Origin: Stercorarius parasiticus
Taxonomy: Eukaryota > Chordata > Aves > Charadriiformes > Stercorariidae
NCBI GenBank assembly: GCA_013396915.1
Contig: VWZL01000658.1
Location: forward strand, 1,189,473-1,253,472
Direction: 5' to 3'
DNA: 64,000 nt
Shown here: positions 18,638 through 30,768 of the stretch, piece after piece
Position numbering within the stretch: position 1 is the stretch's first letter
Layout: each line of letters starts with the position of its first letter
Notes under the pieces: model-generated
What the model was told of the DNA's origin: nothing
Seen by the model: the letters and a program-made list of their open reading frames with translations, nothing else
The model's database searches: none
Program-made: the position numbers and the translations under genes

Positions 18638-19342
18638 NNNNNNNNNNNNNNNNNNNNNNNNNNNNNNNNNNNNNNNNNNNNNNNNNNNNNNNNNNNNNNN
18701 NNNNNNNNNNNNNNNNNNNNNNNNNNNNNNNNNNNNNNNNNNNNNNNNNNNNNNNNNNNNNNNNNNNNNNNNNNNNNNNNNNNNNNNNNNNNNNNNNNNN
18801 NNNNNNNNNNNNNNNNNNNNNNNNNNNNNNNNNNNNNNNNNNNNNNNNNNNNNNNNNNNNNNNNNNNNNNNNNNNNNNNNNNNNNNNNNNNNNNNNNNNN
18901 NNNNNNNNNNNNNNNNNNNNNNNNNNNNNNNNNNNNNNNNNNNNNNNNNNNNNNNNNNNNNNNNNNNNNNNNNNNNNNNNNNNNNNNNNNNNNNNNNNNN
19001 NNNNNNNNNNNNNNNNNNNNNNNNNNNNNNNNNNNNNNNNNNNNNNNNNNNNNNNNNNNNNNNNNNNNNNNNNNNNNNNNNNNNNNNNNNNNNNNNNNNN
19101 NNNNNNNNNNNNNNNNNNNNNNNNNNNNNNNNNNNNNNNNNNNNNNNNNNNNNNNNNNNNNNNNNNNNNNNNNNNNNNNNNNNNNNNNNNNNNNNNNNNN
19201 NNNNNNNNNNNNNNNNNNNNNNNNNNNNNNNNNNNNNNNNNNNNNNNNNNNNNNNNNNNNNNNNNNNNNNNNNNNNNNNNNNNNNNNNNNNNNNNNNNNN
19301 NNNNNNNNNNNNNNNNNNNNNNNNNNNNNNNNNNNNNNNNNN
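18638..19342. other. assembly gap (705 N)
   Basis: This is a run of 705 N bases. It sits in the GC-rich first exon/promoter of FAM117B, a typical place for sequence dropout in bird assemblies. Open frames that appear to cross it on either strand are artefacts. A further single N occurs at 19533. Confidence 0.99.
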
Positions 19343-20768
19343 GGAGTGGCCGGGCCTGCGCGGGGAGGGAGGGGAGGGGGCAGCGCTTAAAGCAACACGC
19401 GGCGGCCGGCGGGGCTGCGCGCTGTCCCGGGCACGTGCCGCGGGGGGGCGGGCGGGCTGTAGCCATCTTCCGTGCGGCACCGGTGGCCGAGGGCGACCCC
19501 CGGTATCCCCGGGTCGGAGCGGCGAGGCGGGCNGCGGATCCCCCTCATGTCGGAGCCCGTCCCAAGGAAACGGTTGTACGTTAGACGTAGGGCTGCCCAA
19601 TTGTGTTATCTGTAAGCGCAGTCACTACAGGAGAGGACGAGGGCTCTCAGGGGTTTATCCAATCGCTCTGCCACCAACTTAGCGGTACCGGTGATGGCAC
19701 CAGATACGTGGGTAATATCCAGGCAGACTTGACCCCCCTTTTCCCGTAATTACAGTGTTTACTCTTCTCCATTAGATTAGTTGCATTTTCATGGCCATCT
19801 TTTAAAAATGCTTGTTAACTGCTGGCATCCTCTTACCCTGGTTTATACATTAGAGAAGTGAACACATGCATGGAATAGGCCTTGGTTCATGTATTTGGAT
19901 CATTTAAATAGAAGGTAAACACACTTTAGCACCTTCAAGATACAAAGGAATCAATAAATCCTTGCTCTGTCTTTATTGCAAATGCCTGTTCTGGGCTCCC
20001 AGAACTTACCCAAATTCTTGTCAGTATTGCTCTACAAGTTGCATGTTGCAATTGAATACCATTGCTATGATACAAATGGCGTGACAACAAATTACATACC
20101 ATTCTCTTTTCTTCAGCTGCGTTGTGCTTGGGTTTGTTTTTTTCCCTCCTTTCTGATTGAAGCCTACTTCACTTAAAAAGTCCCAACTTTCCCTTTGAAG
20201 AGCTCCATTGTGGCTGACAAGTTTAACAAACCTGAAAAGCAAAACTATGTGCACAAGCCCTTCCTAAGGATGCCTGGACACTGGTCTACCTAAACCTTTG
20301 AAGGTTAAAGCTCTTGTCAGAGTCAAGAGCTTTTTATGAGAAATCAAACTGTCAAAAGAGAACAGGACAGATGCGTTTCTGGTGATGAGGTTGTTATGAA
20401 GTTAGCTCTTGCATTCTGAATTAATTAAATTTCTTTTGAAGGACATTATGCTTGCTCACAGGTACTGCAAATACTAGTAATATTGCCTGCAGGATAGCCG
20501 GATGGGTCAGCCAAAACAGGCTGCAAGAGGCTGTGCCCAGTCTTGAGAATTATCCTGGGCTACCCCTGAAAGTATCTGTGTCAAGGGAAGGCACCAGAAG
20601 CCTGGCAGGTCACCGTCAGTCCTACTGTATCCCTTTTTTAAAGTTTGCAACTTACTTAAGTCACCATATAAGTTAGACATATGGGGCCACTTGCCCATCC
20701 TTTTCTTGTAGCCATCACAAGCTCTGCTGGTACAATGTGGCAAAGCATCAAAATCCCAGATAGCTCAA

Positions 20769-20975
20769 TTAGTGAAATGTCCAGGAGACAGTGCTCTCCT
20801 CACCAGGAATGGCCGAGAGGCAGAGAACAGTATGGTCTGCGTACCACCGGCATTGGAGGTGAAGGGATCTGATAATTCCCTTGGTCACTCCTTGTATATA
20901 TTGAAAAAGAACCTGAGCTTCACAGTGCTCCACAGGTAAATGCCCAGGAGGTAGAAAACCAGCACCCCGGCACAT
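20769..20975 (-). mobile_element. decayed CR1/L3-like LINE reverse transcriptase fragment
   Basis: The minus-strand frame contains VLFQYIQGVTKGIIRSLH, then LQCRWYADHTVLCLS and AIPGEES. This lines up with the LINE reverse transcriptase block of the form '[36 protein letters not shown]'. The catalytic YADD is YADH here and the frame ends soon after, so it is a dead relic. The ends of the insertion could not be drawn; related DNA may extend on both sides. The family assignment to CR1/L3-type LINEs is by motif only. Confidence 0.65.
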
Positions 20976-23900
20976 CTGGAGAAATAAACGGAACCTGTCT
21001 CTGCTTTGTTGTCAGCCCAGGGCAGCACACAGTTATCCCAAAGCAAGTCAACCTGTGCAGCATCTATTTCACTTCTCTGCTGCAGTTTTCAGTCAAGAGC
21101 ACAAGATGCAATCCTCATTGCAGTGACAGCACCCACTGCCAGTGCCAGTAGAATTGCTCAGCAGGCTTTCACCCCTCGGACAGTTTATTCTCCTCAGAAA
21201 CACTGGGGTTGTTTGGAAGCAGTGTGCCATAAAGATAATTTTAAGGCATAAAATATTCTGAACACATACTAATTCTTGTTACTGTTTTGAAGAGGCCAAA
21301 AAAGAAAGGTATTGATTCATGTTTATTTGCATGATGCATGTTACGGAGCCAAGTCACGACTTTGAATACAGGAGATATCTATGACAATTATAGAACTTCC
21401 CACATTATTGTCACACTGCAAAAATGGCACTGCTCCACACAGTTGTTATGAGAATATAAAGCAAAGCATTTACGTATACTGCTCATCAGCAGTTGTATTG
21501 CTTTACATGCATTAGACGTGAAAGTTCAACATGTAAAGTCATGTACTCAGACCTAATCAAACAGCGTACTTCATACATTAATTTGTTTAAGCTGTAACAA
21601 ATGTGTTACAACAGGATCTTACTCCCACACCTTATGGAAATAATGGAAACCACTAAAGCAGGATTATGAATTACTTGAAAATAGTTTTGAAACTTTTTTT
21701 TTAATTACACAAAAACCCCTAAAACAAAACCCCAGCCCCAAATAACTTGGATCCAGATCCCCCCAGACTCTCTTTATAATTCCCACCTCCCAAGATCTGT
21801 GTTTTGTTTCAGCTGTCACACTCCTTACTGCCTTTGGACTTTGCCAAACACTGTCCAGGCAACTTTGAACAACACATTTCGTATGGTTTCATGTGGAACC
21901 TTTAGGCTGTTGTTTTTTTGCACCCATGACACCCTTACTCTGCCCATAACAGCTAATGTAATGGTGTCAGCAATGATAAAAAAAAATAGGAATGAAAATT
22001 GTCAGCACAGAGGCTGTGAGCCTCCTACTGGTATCACTTGAACCAGCCTTTTAGTGACCTCAGTCACTTTAGTGACTCCAAACTCACCGGAGTCACACAG
22101 GATTCCCCCCCCCCAGGATCCATCTCTGCATCTTCAGCTCCTCTCTGCCTTGGATTTAAACTTGTTGGTGGGTATGCTCACATACCACACTGAACTGCCA
22201 CCCCGGGGAGGTGATGAGTGCTCCCACCTCCCACTGACATGGAGGCACTCAGCACCTAGCCAGAGGCCTTCGGAAATGTACGTCTTTGTAGGCATTGCTA
22301 GGAGATTAAATCTAGGTATTGCAGGCATCCCCTTACGTGCAAGGTGTTGGTTCTTTGTTAACATATGGTGTGTAGTAAAAGCTGCAGATACAAACAAATC
22401 GATCCAAACGTTGGAAGCATATCAAGAGTGCCCTCAAAGGCAGACTGATAAAACACACAGAGCTGCATGAACAAATCTGCAACCTGCTGAAAATAGGGAT
22501 GTAAACAAGTCAGGGAAGTGGTCAAAATAGTAACCCCAAATGAAAAGCAGAGAAACAAGGATCAAAGAGGTTTAACTGAGTTCATAGGCCCAAATCTCAC
22601 TGTAAGGCTATCAAAACAACTAATACTTAGGGAGTTTTGTTGTACTAAGGACTGAAAGTTTATGAGTAGAACCTCTCACTGCTCATAGTAATATATATGA
22701 GAAAAGCATACTGTTAAAAATAATATCAATAATAGCAAACCTTATGGAAAAGGACTGTGCTCCAAGGAGCTTCAAATATGTTCTTGTCTTATTCTAAAAT
22801 CAAGTGAATGCAAATCAGGACGCATAAAGGAGTATACTGCCTGAAATTGTTTTACCTACAGTTGTTGCAAGTGAGATTGAAGGTTGAAAGATTAAAGATT
22901 CTGGGAGTCTAATCTAAACATTAGATTATGCCCTAGGATATTTCCCTGCATTTCTCATCTCTCCCCTGCAGAGTGAGTTTGTTTTGCTTGTTTATGTGGG
23001 TGTTCAACATCAACAGGAGAAAAAGACATTTAAAAAAAAATAGGACAAATATAATAGAATTTACTTCACACAAAACCTGTAAGATCCCAGTTAATGTTCC
23101 AGAATATCTGGGGGGATTTGAGGAGGAAAGCAGATTGAAATAAGGTATTAAGATTAAAACAATAAAAAACAACAGATGGGACCTTGGACATAAATCAAAC
23201 TACATGCGATAAGCAAAAGACAACTTTAAGCAAAATGCACTCTTGCCACATTTTATGAAGTACAATCTTTAAGAAAAGTTAACATATAAATAACATCCTG
23301 AGGCTTCAATGCATTAAGATAACACATTTTTGACAAACCAACCCCGTTCCTTAATGCAACGCTTAGCTGCAGGCTTGAGAGATGTTTCCACTGCTCATTC
23401 ATGGCACACATCATTACCTGGGAGAAGTACGAGGTTAATTTCTTTAGAAGTCAGTGCTAAGTTCACCGACATGCGACGTGTTTTTCCACACATACAGATC
23501 AATTTTCTGAACACATGTTAAATGACAGCAGCAACACTAAGCAATAACCTCGTTGTGCTGCCCAAGGAGTGGGGCAACGGGAGTCAAGCTTTGTTCACCA
23601 ACATGAGCTCTCGCCAGCTGACGGTGACTGTAACTGTTGTTGGGTTCTGTTGAGGGAAGGGAATGAGCAGCAGAAAAGGCATGCTGTCCATCACATTTCT
23701 GAATTTTTGGTTTTGGTAACATTGAGAGAAGCGGCCTAGTTCATTTAAACAAGATACAGTTTAGTCTCCCCTAGGTATCCTGCAAGAAAGATGCTGAGTG
23801 GTAATTTGCACATAATTCCTCCCCTCCAACAATAAAACTTTCCTTCCTTTCAGGAAGCAAGTAATTTTTCTTTAAAATTATCTTACAAAAACTTAATATT

Positions 23901-26076
23901 TTTAGCACATATTTACAGAGATTGCAAATATAACACAGAGATTTTTCTGTATTTGTGGATAGAGAGGTAACGTGTTTCTGTATTTCTAGTCTCAGAGCAG
24001 AAGAATGTGTACGAACTATAGAAGGAAACTTTTGATTTACAAACATTAAACACTGATAGCTCCTACAAGCCACTGGCACAATTTCTGTACTGTGAGTATA
24101 ATGGAACTGTATACTGTAAATAATGTAAAATATTTATTTCAATTGTTTCCATCAATTAATTTGATAAATGACAATTTTTCAATAATGTAGATTTTATGGC
24201 CATATTGTAGGATGGTAAACATCGTGTACATGCCTACATGAATAGGCATATATGACTATAGACATTTTTCACTTTAGAGAGCAGAGAAGAAAGTTCGCTC
24301 CTTCTGATTCAGGCCTACAATCTTGTTTTGCTTCTGTTTGTTTTTATAACATTTAGAAAAGCTAAAGAGAGTGTGAAAAGCATGTTGGCATGGCTTATTC
24401 ATGCACTGAGAGGCAGTGACAAAATGATTTTGCTTCTCTCTCCGTATACATGTACTACCCCTGTAGCTAAGCTAATTAACTTTAGCAGAGTGTGTGATGA
24501 AGTGGGAGCATGGCATTCTCTGAGTTGGGAAAATATCTACTTAGAAAGAATGGATCAAGCAGTGTTCTGAATCCTCCTTGCATTTAGCCGTGGGGGGCAG
24601 GGGAGCTTTTAACTGGTGTGGTTACATCTCAACCAGAGATCGGTTTGTCCTCATGCATTGCACCTCGCATTCAGCCTGACTTTGCCCACAGGGGAGCCAG
24701 AGAGCCATCACTGAGAGAGAGGATGTGATCTTTGAGAAGGTGAAAAAAGGAAAGCTGGGAAAAGCCCCAGGCCCCACTGCTGTTAGCAGCCAAGGCTTCA
24801 TCCAGTGCTCAGCCAGGGTGTCAGGCTCACTCTGCTCAGCAGAAGCACGCAGACATCTCCAGCAGTCGTGGTTGGCATGGCTAGGCTGATGCTGTATAAT
24901 AGCGAGCCTGCAGGTTGTCTCTTATCCTTGGAACTAGGTCTACCTGGGGTCTTTCCAAAGCAGCCTCAACAGCCTGCCCAAAGCAGGTTTGTGCAGTGGT
25001 GGTGGAAGGAAGGTGATGCAGACACCTGACCCTCATATGTTGCCTTATCTTCCCTAAACACACTTGCAACCTGCCTGGCAGCTCACAGAAACTTTTTTTC
25101 TGCAGGAGAAACCACAGTGCAGCAGCCACCCTGAACTGCATGCTGAGATATGTGTGTCTCCTCCAAGCAGAGGGACAACTGCCTGAGCACACTTGCCTCA
25201 TGGCAGAATGCTGAGGAGAAACTCAATGTGCATGAGCTCAGCTCTGCCATACACCAGCATGGAGCCAGAGGTCTCTCAGCTGACATCCCACCAAGGGCGG
25301 ATGGATCATCAGCCTGCCTTTCCTCCTGTTCCCCTCCCTCCCCTAGCAGAGTTCAGTTCCTCTGCCTGCCTCCTGCACCCTAACCTGGGATCGGGGAAGT
25401 CTTCCCAAGTCTGCAGCTTGTTGGCTGCTGCTGGTTTGCAGCGGGAGAACCTGTGAGCACCTCCTGTGGCTGGCTGCTCTGCCAGGGTTAACACGGTGCC
25501 CAAATCAAGCCTTTTTGGTGCCTCTGCTTGCTTCCGTTTGGCTGCAAATACCTCACGTTTCACTTACAGTCTCTGCTCATGGCTTATGTGAGCAGTTGGG
25601 AACCTCTGCCTGCCTGTGCCTTAAAAGCACCTTTCTATCCCTCATGATCATACGGTAAAGCTCAAACACATGATTTACTTGCACTCTGTCTTTCCAGAAC
25701 CAGACAATAAATAAAATTAGCCTGCTTAATGGTGATTTTAAGCCAGCTGTTTCTGAGGCCTGATTCAGAATTTTTAATGATCCTGCGAGAAAATTCTTGG
25801 CATGGCAACAGAAATGCGGGTTCCCAATAAATACCTTCCAGCTCAGCAGAGATCCAGCAGGGCCTCGCTCCTGCAGGAGATTCTCTGGCCACCCATACAT
25901 GCCTGGGCTGCACTAGTAAAGCTGATGTGTGCAGCAGCAGCACCCACCTCATTGACTGGAGTCAGACCTACAACTTGCTACAATGGTTTGCATCAGATCC
26001 GATGTTTTAACTAATCCAGAGACCTGGAGGTGCTAGAATTTACAACATATCTGCAGGGCTCAATTACTGCCTTTCC

Positions 26077-26136
26077 AGGAAGAGAAAAGGGGGAGAAGGA
26101 GAAAAAGGGAGAAAGAGGGAGAAAGGGAGAAAGGAA
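26077..26136 (+). repeat. 60-base uninterrupted polypurine run (GGGAGAAA-type)
   Basis: Every base in the interval is A or G, with a loose unit of gggagaaa and gggagaaag. It lies between the two genes. It is low-complexity and could adopt a triplex (H-DNA) form under torsion, but no function is evident. Confidence 0.95.
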
Positions 26137-29100
26137 TTCAGAAAACAGGTGGTATAATTTCAATATTACGGCAGACTGGTAAAATACCAGTCTCTGCAAA
26201 AAATACAGACTAACCGTCAGTGACAAAACCAGGAAGAGAACACAAACTAGCCTCACGTCTTATGCATGCAAATTCCATGCACATAAAAGCACTTTATGAA
26301 AACCATATTTCTGGTCATTCCGATTAGGAAATCTGATAGCCTGTGGCACGAACTTCTTGCAAACAAAGGCTGCACTAAGTGATAGGGGGAAGCAAAAAAA
26401 GCCTGTACCATTCCTAGGAGCTGCTTGCAGGCCTGTTGCAAGCAGTGGCAGTAGTAAAATGAGCTATACGACCTCTGTACCCTCTTTATCACGCTATCCT
26501 TTCCTATTAGCACTTGGCAGGGACAACAAAGAAACAGCACCAAAGACAAATGCTGAGTCCTACCGTGTTGCTGATGCCTGAAACAAGTATCCCTACCCTA
26601 CCCCATGCTCCTTCCCCTTCCACAAATCCACCTCATGCACTTGAGATGCTGCCCACTGGCTTTTGCCCATCATCTGCCCAAACCATGCCTTGCTCTGTAC
26701 TGGGTGTATGTCCTCATTCTCAAAAGGTGCATGCACCATGATAGAGGGTATTGGGAAGTTCCTGTCCTTCCCATCAGGAATTTAAATGCACCTGGATCAG
26801 GTGTTTCCAACCTTTCTCAATATTTGCATCCTTAACATTTCTCCAGTGCCCATGCAAGCCCCACCTGGAAATGCTGTTTCTCAGATGCTGCATAGTAAAT
26901 ACAGACTTGCTTTCCTTAATCATCTTCCACAGACCACTCCCGACAGAAAGGGCTGTCCCAGAGTCTACCAGCTGTCCTCAGGCAGCGTGATCTGTTCTCT
27001 TTGTAAAAGAGGCACGAGCGATCCCCAAAGCATGGCTGTGGCTCAGATCACCATTTGTGGATTTCTCGCAGACTTTCCCTGTGGTACTGAGAGCTGAAGA
27101 GAGGAAGTTCCCTCACATAAAAGCCCAAGACCCGAGTGTGCCATTTATATTCTAGGAATCAAACCATTTCAACTCTTCGTTGGATGGAGAATGACAACCT
27201 TTCAGGCTAACATGAAAAGCGGAATTTATACAGCTACAAACATTTTGGTATAGTCGAGTTTTCCAGCCTGTGGAAAATTAACCTTCTTATCCAATAGAAC
27301 GTGCTTTGGGTCATGGCGGCGAGCAGATGTCTATAATCTCCTGCACGTGGAGAATTTCCATAACATCAGAATTAGCAAGAAGTAAATGGGGAAAAAAAAC
27401 CCTGAATGGAAACAAACGGAAGACTGACGTGGCTGTGTTCCACAAAGTACGTTCTGCAGCTGCATCACTGCTCTGGAACAAAGGGGAATATAATTATTGT
27501 TGTTTTACTTTCATTTCCCATTAGCAAAGCAAAAGCCGAATAAAAGTGGTTGTTATTTCTGCAGGAGAGAGCTGGCTGAGGTGAGTAGATGAGGTCACGC
27601 AGGAAAATCGACAAGGAGACCATTTCTTAAGCCTGAGTAGCTCACACACCCGGTGAAAAATATATGGGTAAAATTCACCAGTAACACTGTTGTTGCAGAG
27701 CTGAGTCAAGGCTCCTTGGACGCCCTGAGGGTAAGGCTCAGCCACACCTGCCAGGATAGCGCAGGGCTCGGCTGCTCTTGCTGTTGGCAAGGAGTGATAA
27801 CTGCTGGCAGGGGGTGGTGGGGTGTACTTCTTTTGTCACAGCTGCCACCCCCAGCACTCCCAGCCTTCCTTGGTAGCAGCAGCCCCTCTGTCCAGGGCAC
27901 TAGTGAAGGTGGAATGGGCATGCAGGAGCTCTTGTTATTTGTGTGTTGATCAGGTCAGCATCCCTCCCTGCCTTGCTGCAGCGCTGCCACCAGCTTCTCT
28001 CCCCTACTCCACAGGCAGAGCAGCCACCTGGGGCAGGGCAGGGGCTTGTTGTGCCCCAGCGAAACAAGAGGTTCACGTGGTTCCCACCACTCCGGGTGTC
28101 CCTGGCCCGCACTGACTCTCCCTGGCTATAACCTCATGGGAAGTCTGACTTTCTTGGAGCTGTTCCTGGCAGGACTTCAGAGGTCGCAGGCTCCCACCAA
28201 TGTCATTGAGATCTCTGGATACAAAGAGCTTTGTAGGCATGTCCTTAAGGCCCCACGTGTAGGTGATAAGGCCTGGCTAGCCAGCCTCTCTTTCCTGTGA
28301 GCTGGTGTTGCTCAGCTATCTTGAGCCAACAGTAAGCCACTGCAGGTAAACTCTCTTTCAGGGAGGGACCTTCTCCTTGTCAATAACTGTCCTAATCTCC
28401 TAATACTTTTCTGAGGCAGAAACCCCCCAAGGTAGCTGCAGATCCAGCCTGGAACATGGAGTCTGCCTCCTGCTCACCGGAGAAGCGAGGCTTGTCGTGG
28501 TCCCTCCCTGTAGCCAGGGGTAGAAAGGTTCATTTGTGGGGCAGAGATCTGCCATACAGGCAGGGGCTCAACCCATACACTACTTGCCTCAGTTCATCGC
28601 TTCCTCCTTTGTGACAGCAAGAAATGAAGCTCCTCATTCTGTCTTCCCTTCTTTCTTTGCATCTTGGAGGTAGTTCTTTGGCCACAGAGGTATAAGACTT
28701 GCACCACTTTCTTGTTTGCTCACAGAAATCATCACTGTGGATAGAGAAAAATAAATTAACAAGAATTAAGTAAGGAGGAGAGATATAAACACTGAACCAA
28801 CTGAGATGCAGGATGGGTCCCACCAGTCTGGTGCTTTAAGGTGCAAGATGTGTACTGTAACCCTGTAGGGCCTGGGATGCTGGGGGGCTGGTGCTGATGT
28901 GGAACTCCTTCCCAAAGCCAAGGCAAACCCAGGAACACTGGGAGTGGAGATGAAGAAAAGAGGAGTTCGCCAGTCTGGTGACATGGCATTAAGTCGAGTT
29001 TAGTTGCAGTTTGTGTAAGACTTTGCCTTAAAACTGTGGTGACCACTGTGCGAGTGAGCTTGCAGCGCGGTGATAGCATGACCCAAGCTGGCATGGCTCT

Positions 29101-30531
29101 TTGTGCTCCAGACAGAAAACTGAGGAGAACTGAGTTCCCTCCACACGCATAGGCAGAATGGCTGCCTCAGAGCTCAGCTAGCATTTGTATGGCTAGAAAG
29201 GGAAAGAAATATGGGTCTTGTTTCTTATTTAAAGGGAAGATTTAATATTTTCCTTCTGGTCAGGAAGAGAAGGTGACTTAGTGGGGGTGATACTCCGTTC
29301 GTGGGACCATTTTGAATTAATTTCCCTCTGTTCTCCACATGGACAAGCATCTCTGTCCTAAAACCTCAGCATCCTGATGCCTGCCTTAGAGGCAATCAGG
29401 CCATGGGGCACTAACCCCCTCTCACCAATGGTCTCACAGGAGATGAGAAAGATGAGATCAAATGACCAGCATCACCTCTGTTTGGGTACAGTGTATCTAC
29501 CATTTGTATGGTGGTGATTCCAGTTCATGGCTCAGCTTGAAGCTCCCCACAAGTGTGACTGGAAGAAGGGAAACTAGAGGAAGTGCTCTTCATTGCAAAG
29601 TAAAAAAACCCAGACAACAGCTTCAAAATTACGTTCTTGCATCAGGAGTTGAAAAACACCAAGAAGCAAACCAAAGGAGACTGCAGTGGAGAAAAGACCT
29701 GTCACTTCCCAGCACCTCACCTTCAGGAGGCACAGCAGGCAAACTCCTGGCTCAGGCCAGTCCCCGGGGGCAATTTGCTGGGTCCTTCTACTGACTTAAT
29801 CCATCTCTTCTGGTTCTGTTGGACAGGATAGCAGCTCTGGGCTGTGAAAGCTCCTGCTTCTAAGAATGCCATGACATTGTCTCCTCACAGTGAGGGGAAA
29901 GAGTGCAATAGTTTGTGTGGGAAGGACAAGGGGTTGCTATTCTAATTCTCGTCCCACCTGCAAAGGTTCTTTCTTGCTGTGTTCCTCCCACATACCTGGT
30001 TGCCATCAATCCTGCGCTCTACCCAAGTGCAGCCCAACCAAAAGTGAAGGAGAAAAGTATTTAGTTTAATGCCTCTTTCTCCTGTTTTCTTTTTTCTGTT
30101 TTTTTTTCTTCCTTTTGTTTTTATGCATTTAAATTCTTTGCAGAAAGACAAGGTGTGCAAGAGGCTATGTAAGGCCTACTGCTTTGAAATGCCTACAAAA
30201 CCGTATTTAGTTGCCAATACAAGCATCTCAACTGGCTGACCAGTGAGAATGGACAAAAAAGCAAGGAGAGGCACGGCATTAATGTAGCAATGGCAAGCCC
30301 TAATTATTTCATACTGTTATCTGGTGAGAGTGCAGTGTGCGATCTGTCACATGCCGAAAGCGTCTGAAGGTCCTGTTCCACCCTCAGTAATGAGGTAGTT
30401 CCTTATCCTTCCACCAACAAAACACAGCCGCAACAGGGGTTTTCCTCTCATTCCTGGGAGCATGTCTACCACTCATGGCCAATACCATGAAAAACCCACA
30501 AAAGACCATGCTTTTTGTCATTAATATTATC

Positions 30532-30537
30532 TTTAAT
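30532..30537 (-). terminator. BMPR2: candidate distal BMPR2 poly(A) signal (ATTAAA)
   Basis: The minus strand reads ATTAAA, followed 25-45 bases further by a T/G-rich stretch (gtcttttgtgggttttt). This is the usual layout of a cleavage site and downstream element. It is one of three candidates close together. Confidence 0.45.
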
Positions 30538-30638
30538 AAATGGAATAATGCACCATTTTACAGCAAGCCTTTTCTTGTAGACCTAAAGAATAGCCTTTTA
30601 AATGTTCTTATCCAATGTCTCTGTATCAATACAATCTC

Positions 30639-30644
30639 TTTATT
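30639..30644 (-). terminator. BMPR2: candidate BMPR2 poly(A) signal (AATAAA)
   Basis: This is a canonical AATAAA on the minus strand in the distal cluster. The downstream sequence is moderately T-rich. Confidence 0.35.
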
Positions 30645-30762
30645 TAGGTTTATATATAACAAAGCAATTCTTACAAGTATTCATAGAAAACTCTGTAGTG
30701 GCTTTAACAATGTCAGCTTTCATAGTGGCATCCACAGATGATTAAAAAACAAAGATTAGCTT

Positions 30763-30768
30763 TTTATT
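30763..30768 (-). terminator. BMPR2: candidate BMPR2 poly(A) signal (AATAAA)
   Basis: This is a canonical AATAAA on the minus strand, followed within 35 bases by a T-rich run and a tgtgg motif. It is an alternative end within the distal cluster. Confidence 0.35.

Larger units (their letters stand above)
18300..19680 (-). promoter_or_regulatory. FAM117B: CpG island and presumed FAM117B promoter
   Basis: On both sides of the N gap the DNA is strongly GC- and CpG-rich, in sharp contrast to the flanking AT-rich DNA. On the upstream side are a CACGTG E-box near 19430-19435, a GCCATCTTC block near 19463-19471 (YY1-like AAGATGGC on the minus strand) and a CCAAT on the plus strand near 19659. No TATA box was seen, which is usual for a CpG-island promoter. 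The transcription start is probably in or just right of the gap. The exact boundaries and factor sites are inference. Confidence 0.75.
19681..30500. other. intergenic region between FAM117B promoter and BMPR2 3' end
   Basis: This is about 10.8 kb with no recognised coding gene. Base composition alternates: AT-rich at 21.2-24.3 kb and moderately GC-rich at 24.6-29.9 kb. The GC-richer part carries many overlapping short open frames in several frames and both strands, as expected from fewer stop codons. A decayed LINE reverse transcriptase fragment is at about 20770-20975, a C11 run at about 22090-22105 and a polypurine run at 26077-26136. No tRNA or rRNA was seen. Confidence 0.7.

Noticed and set aside
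17873..19682. Several long open frames on both strands crossing the CpG island and the gap
   Set aside because: Their length comes from N bases translated as X and from GC-rich DNA with few stops. Only the 64-base FAM117B exon 1 piece has splice and homology support.
24800..28300. Dense cluster of short open frames between the genes
   Set aside because: Frames occur on both strands in all phases, without splice structure or recognisable motifs. Composition explains them.
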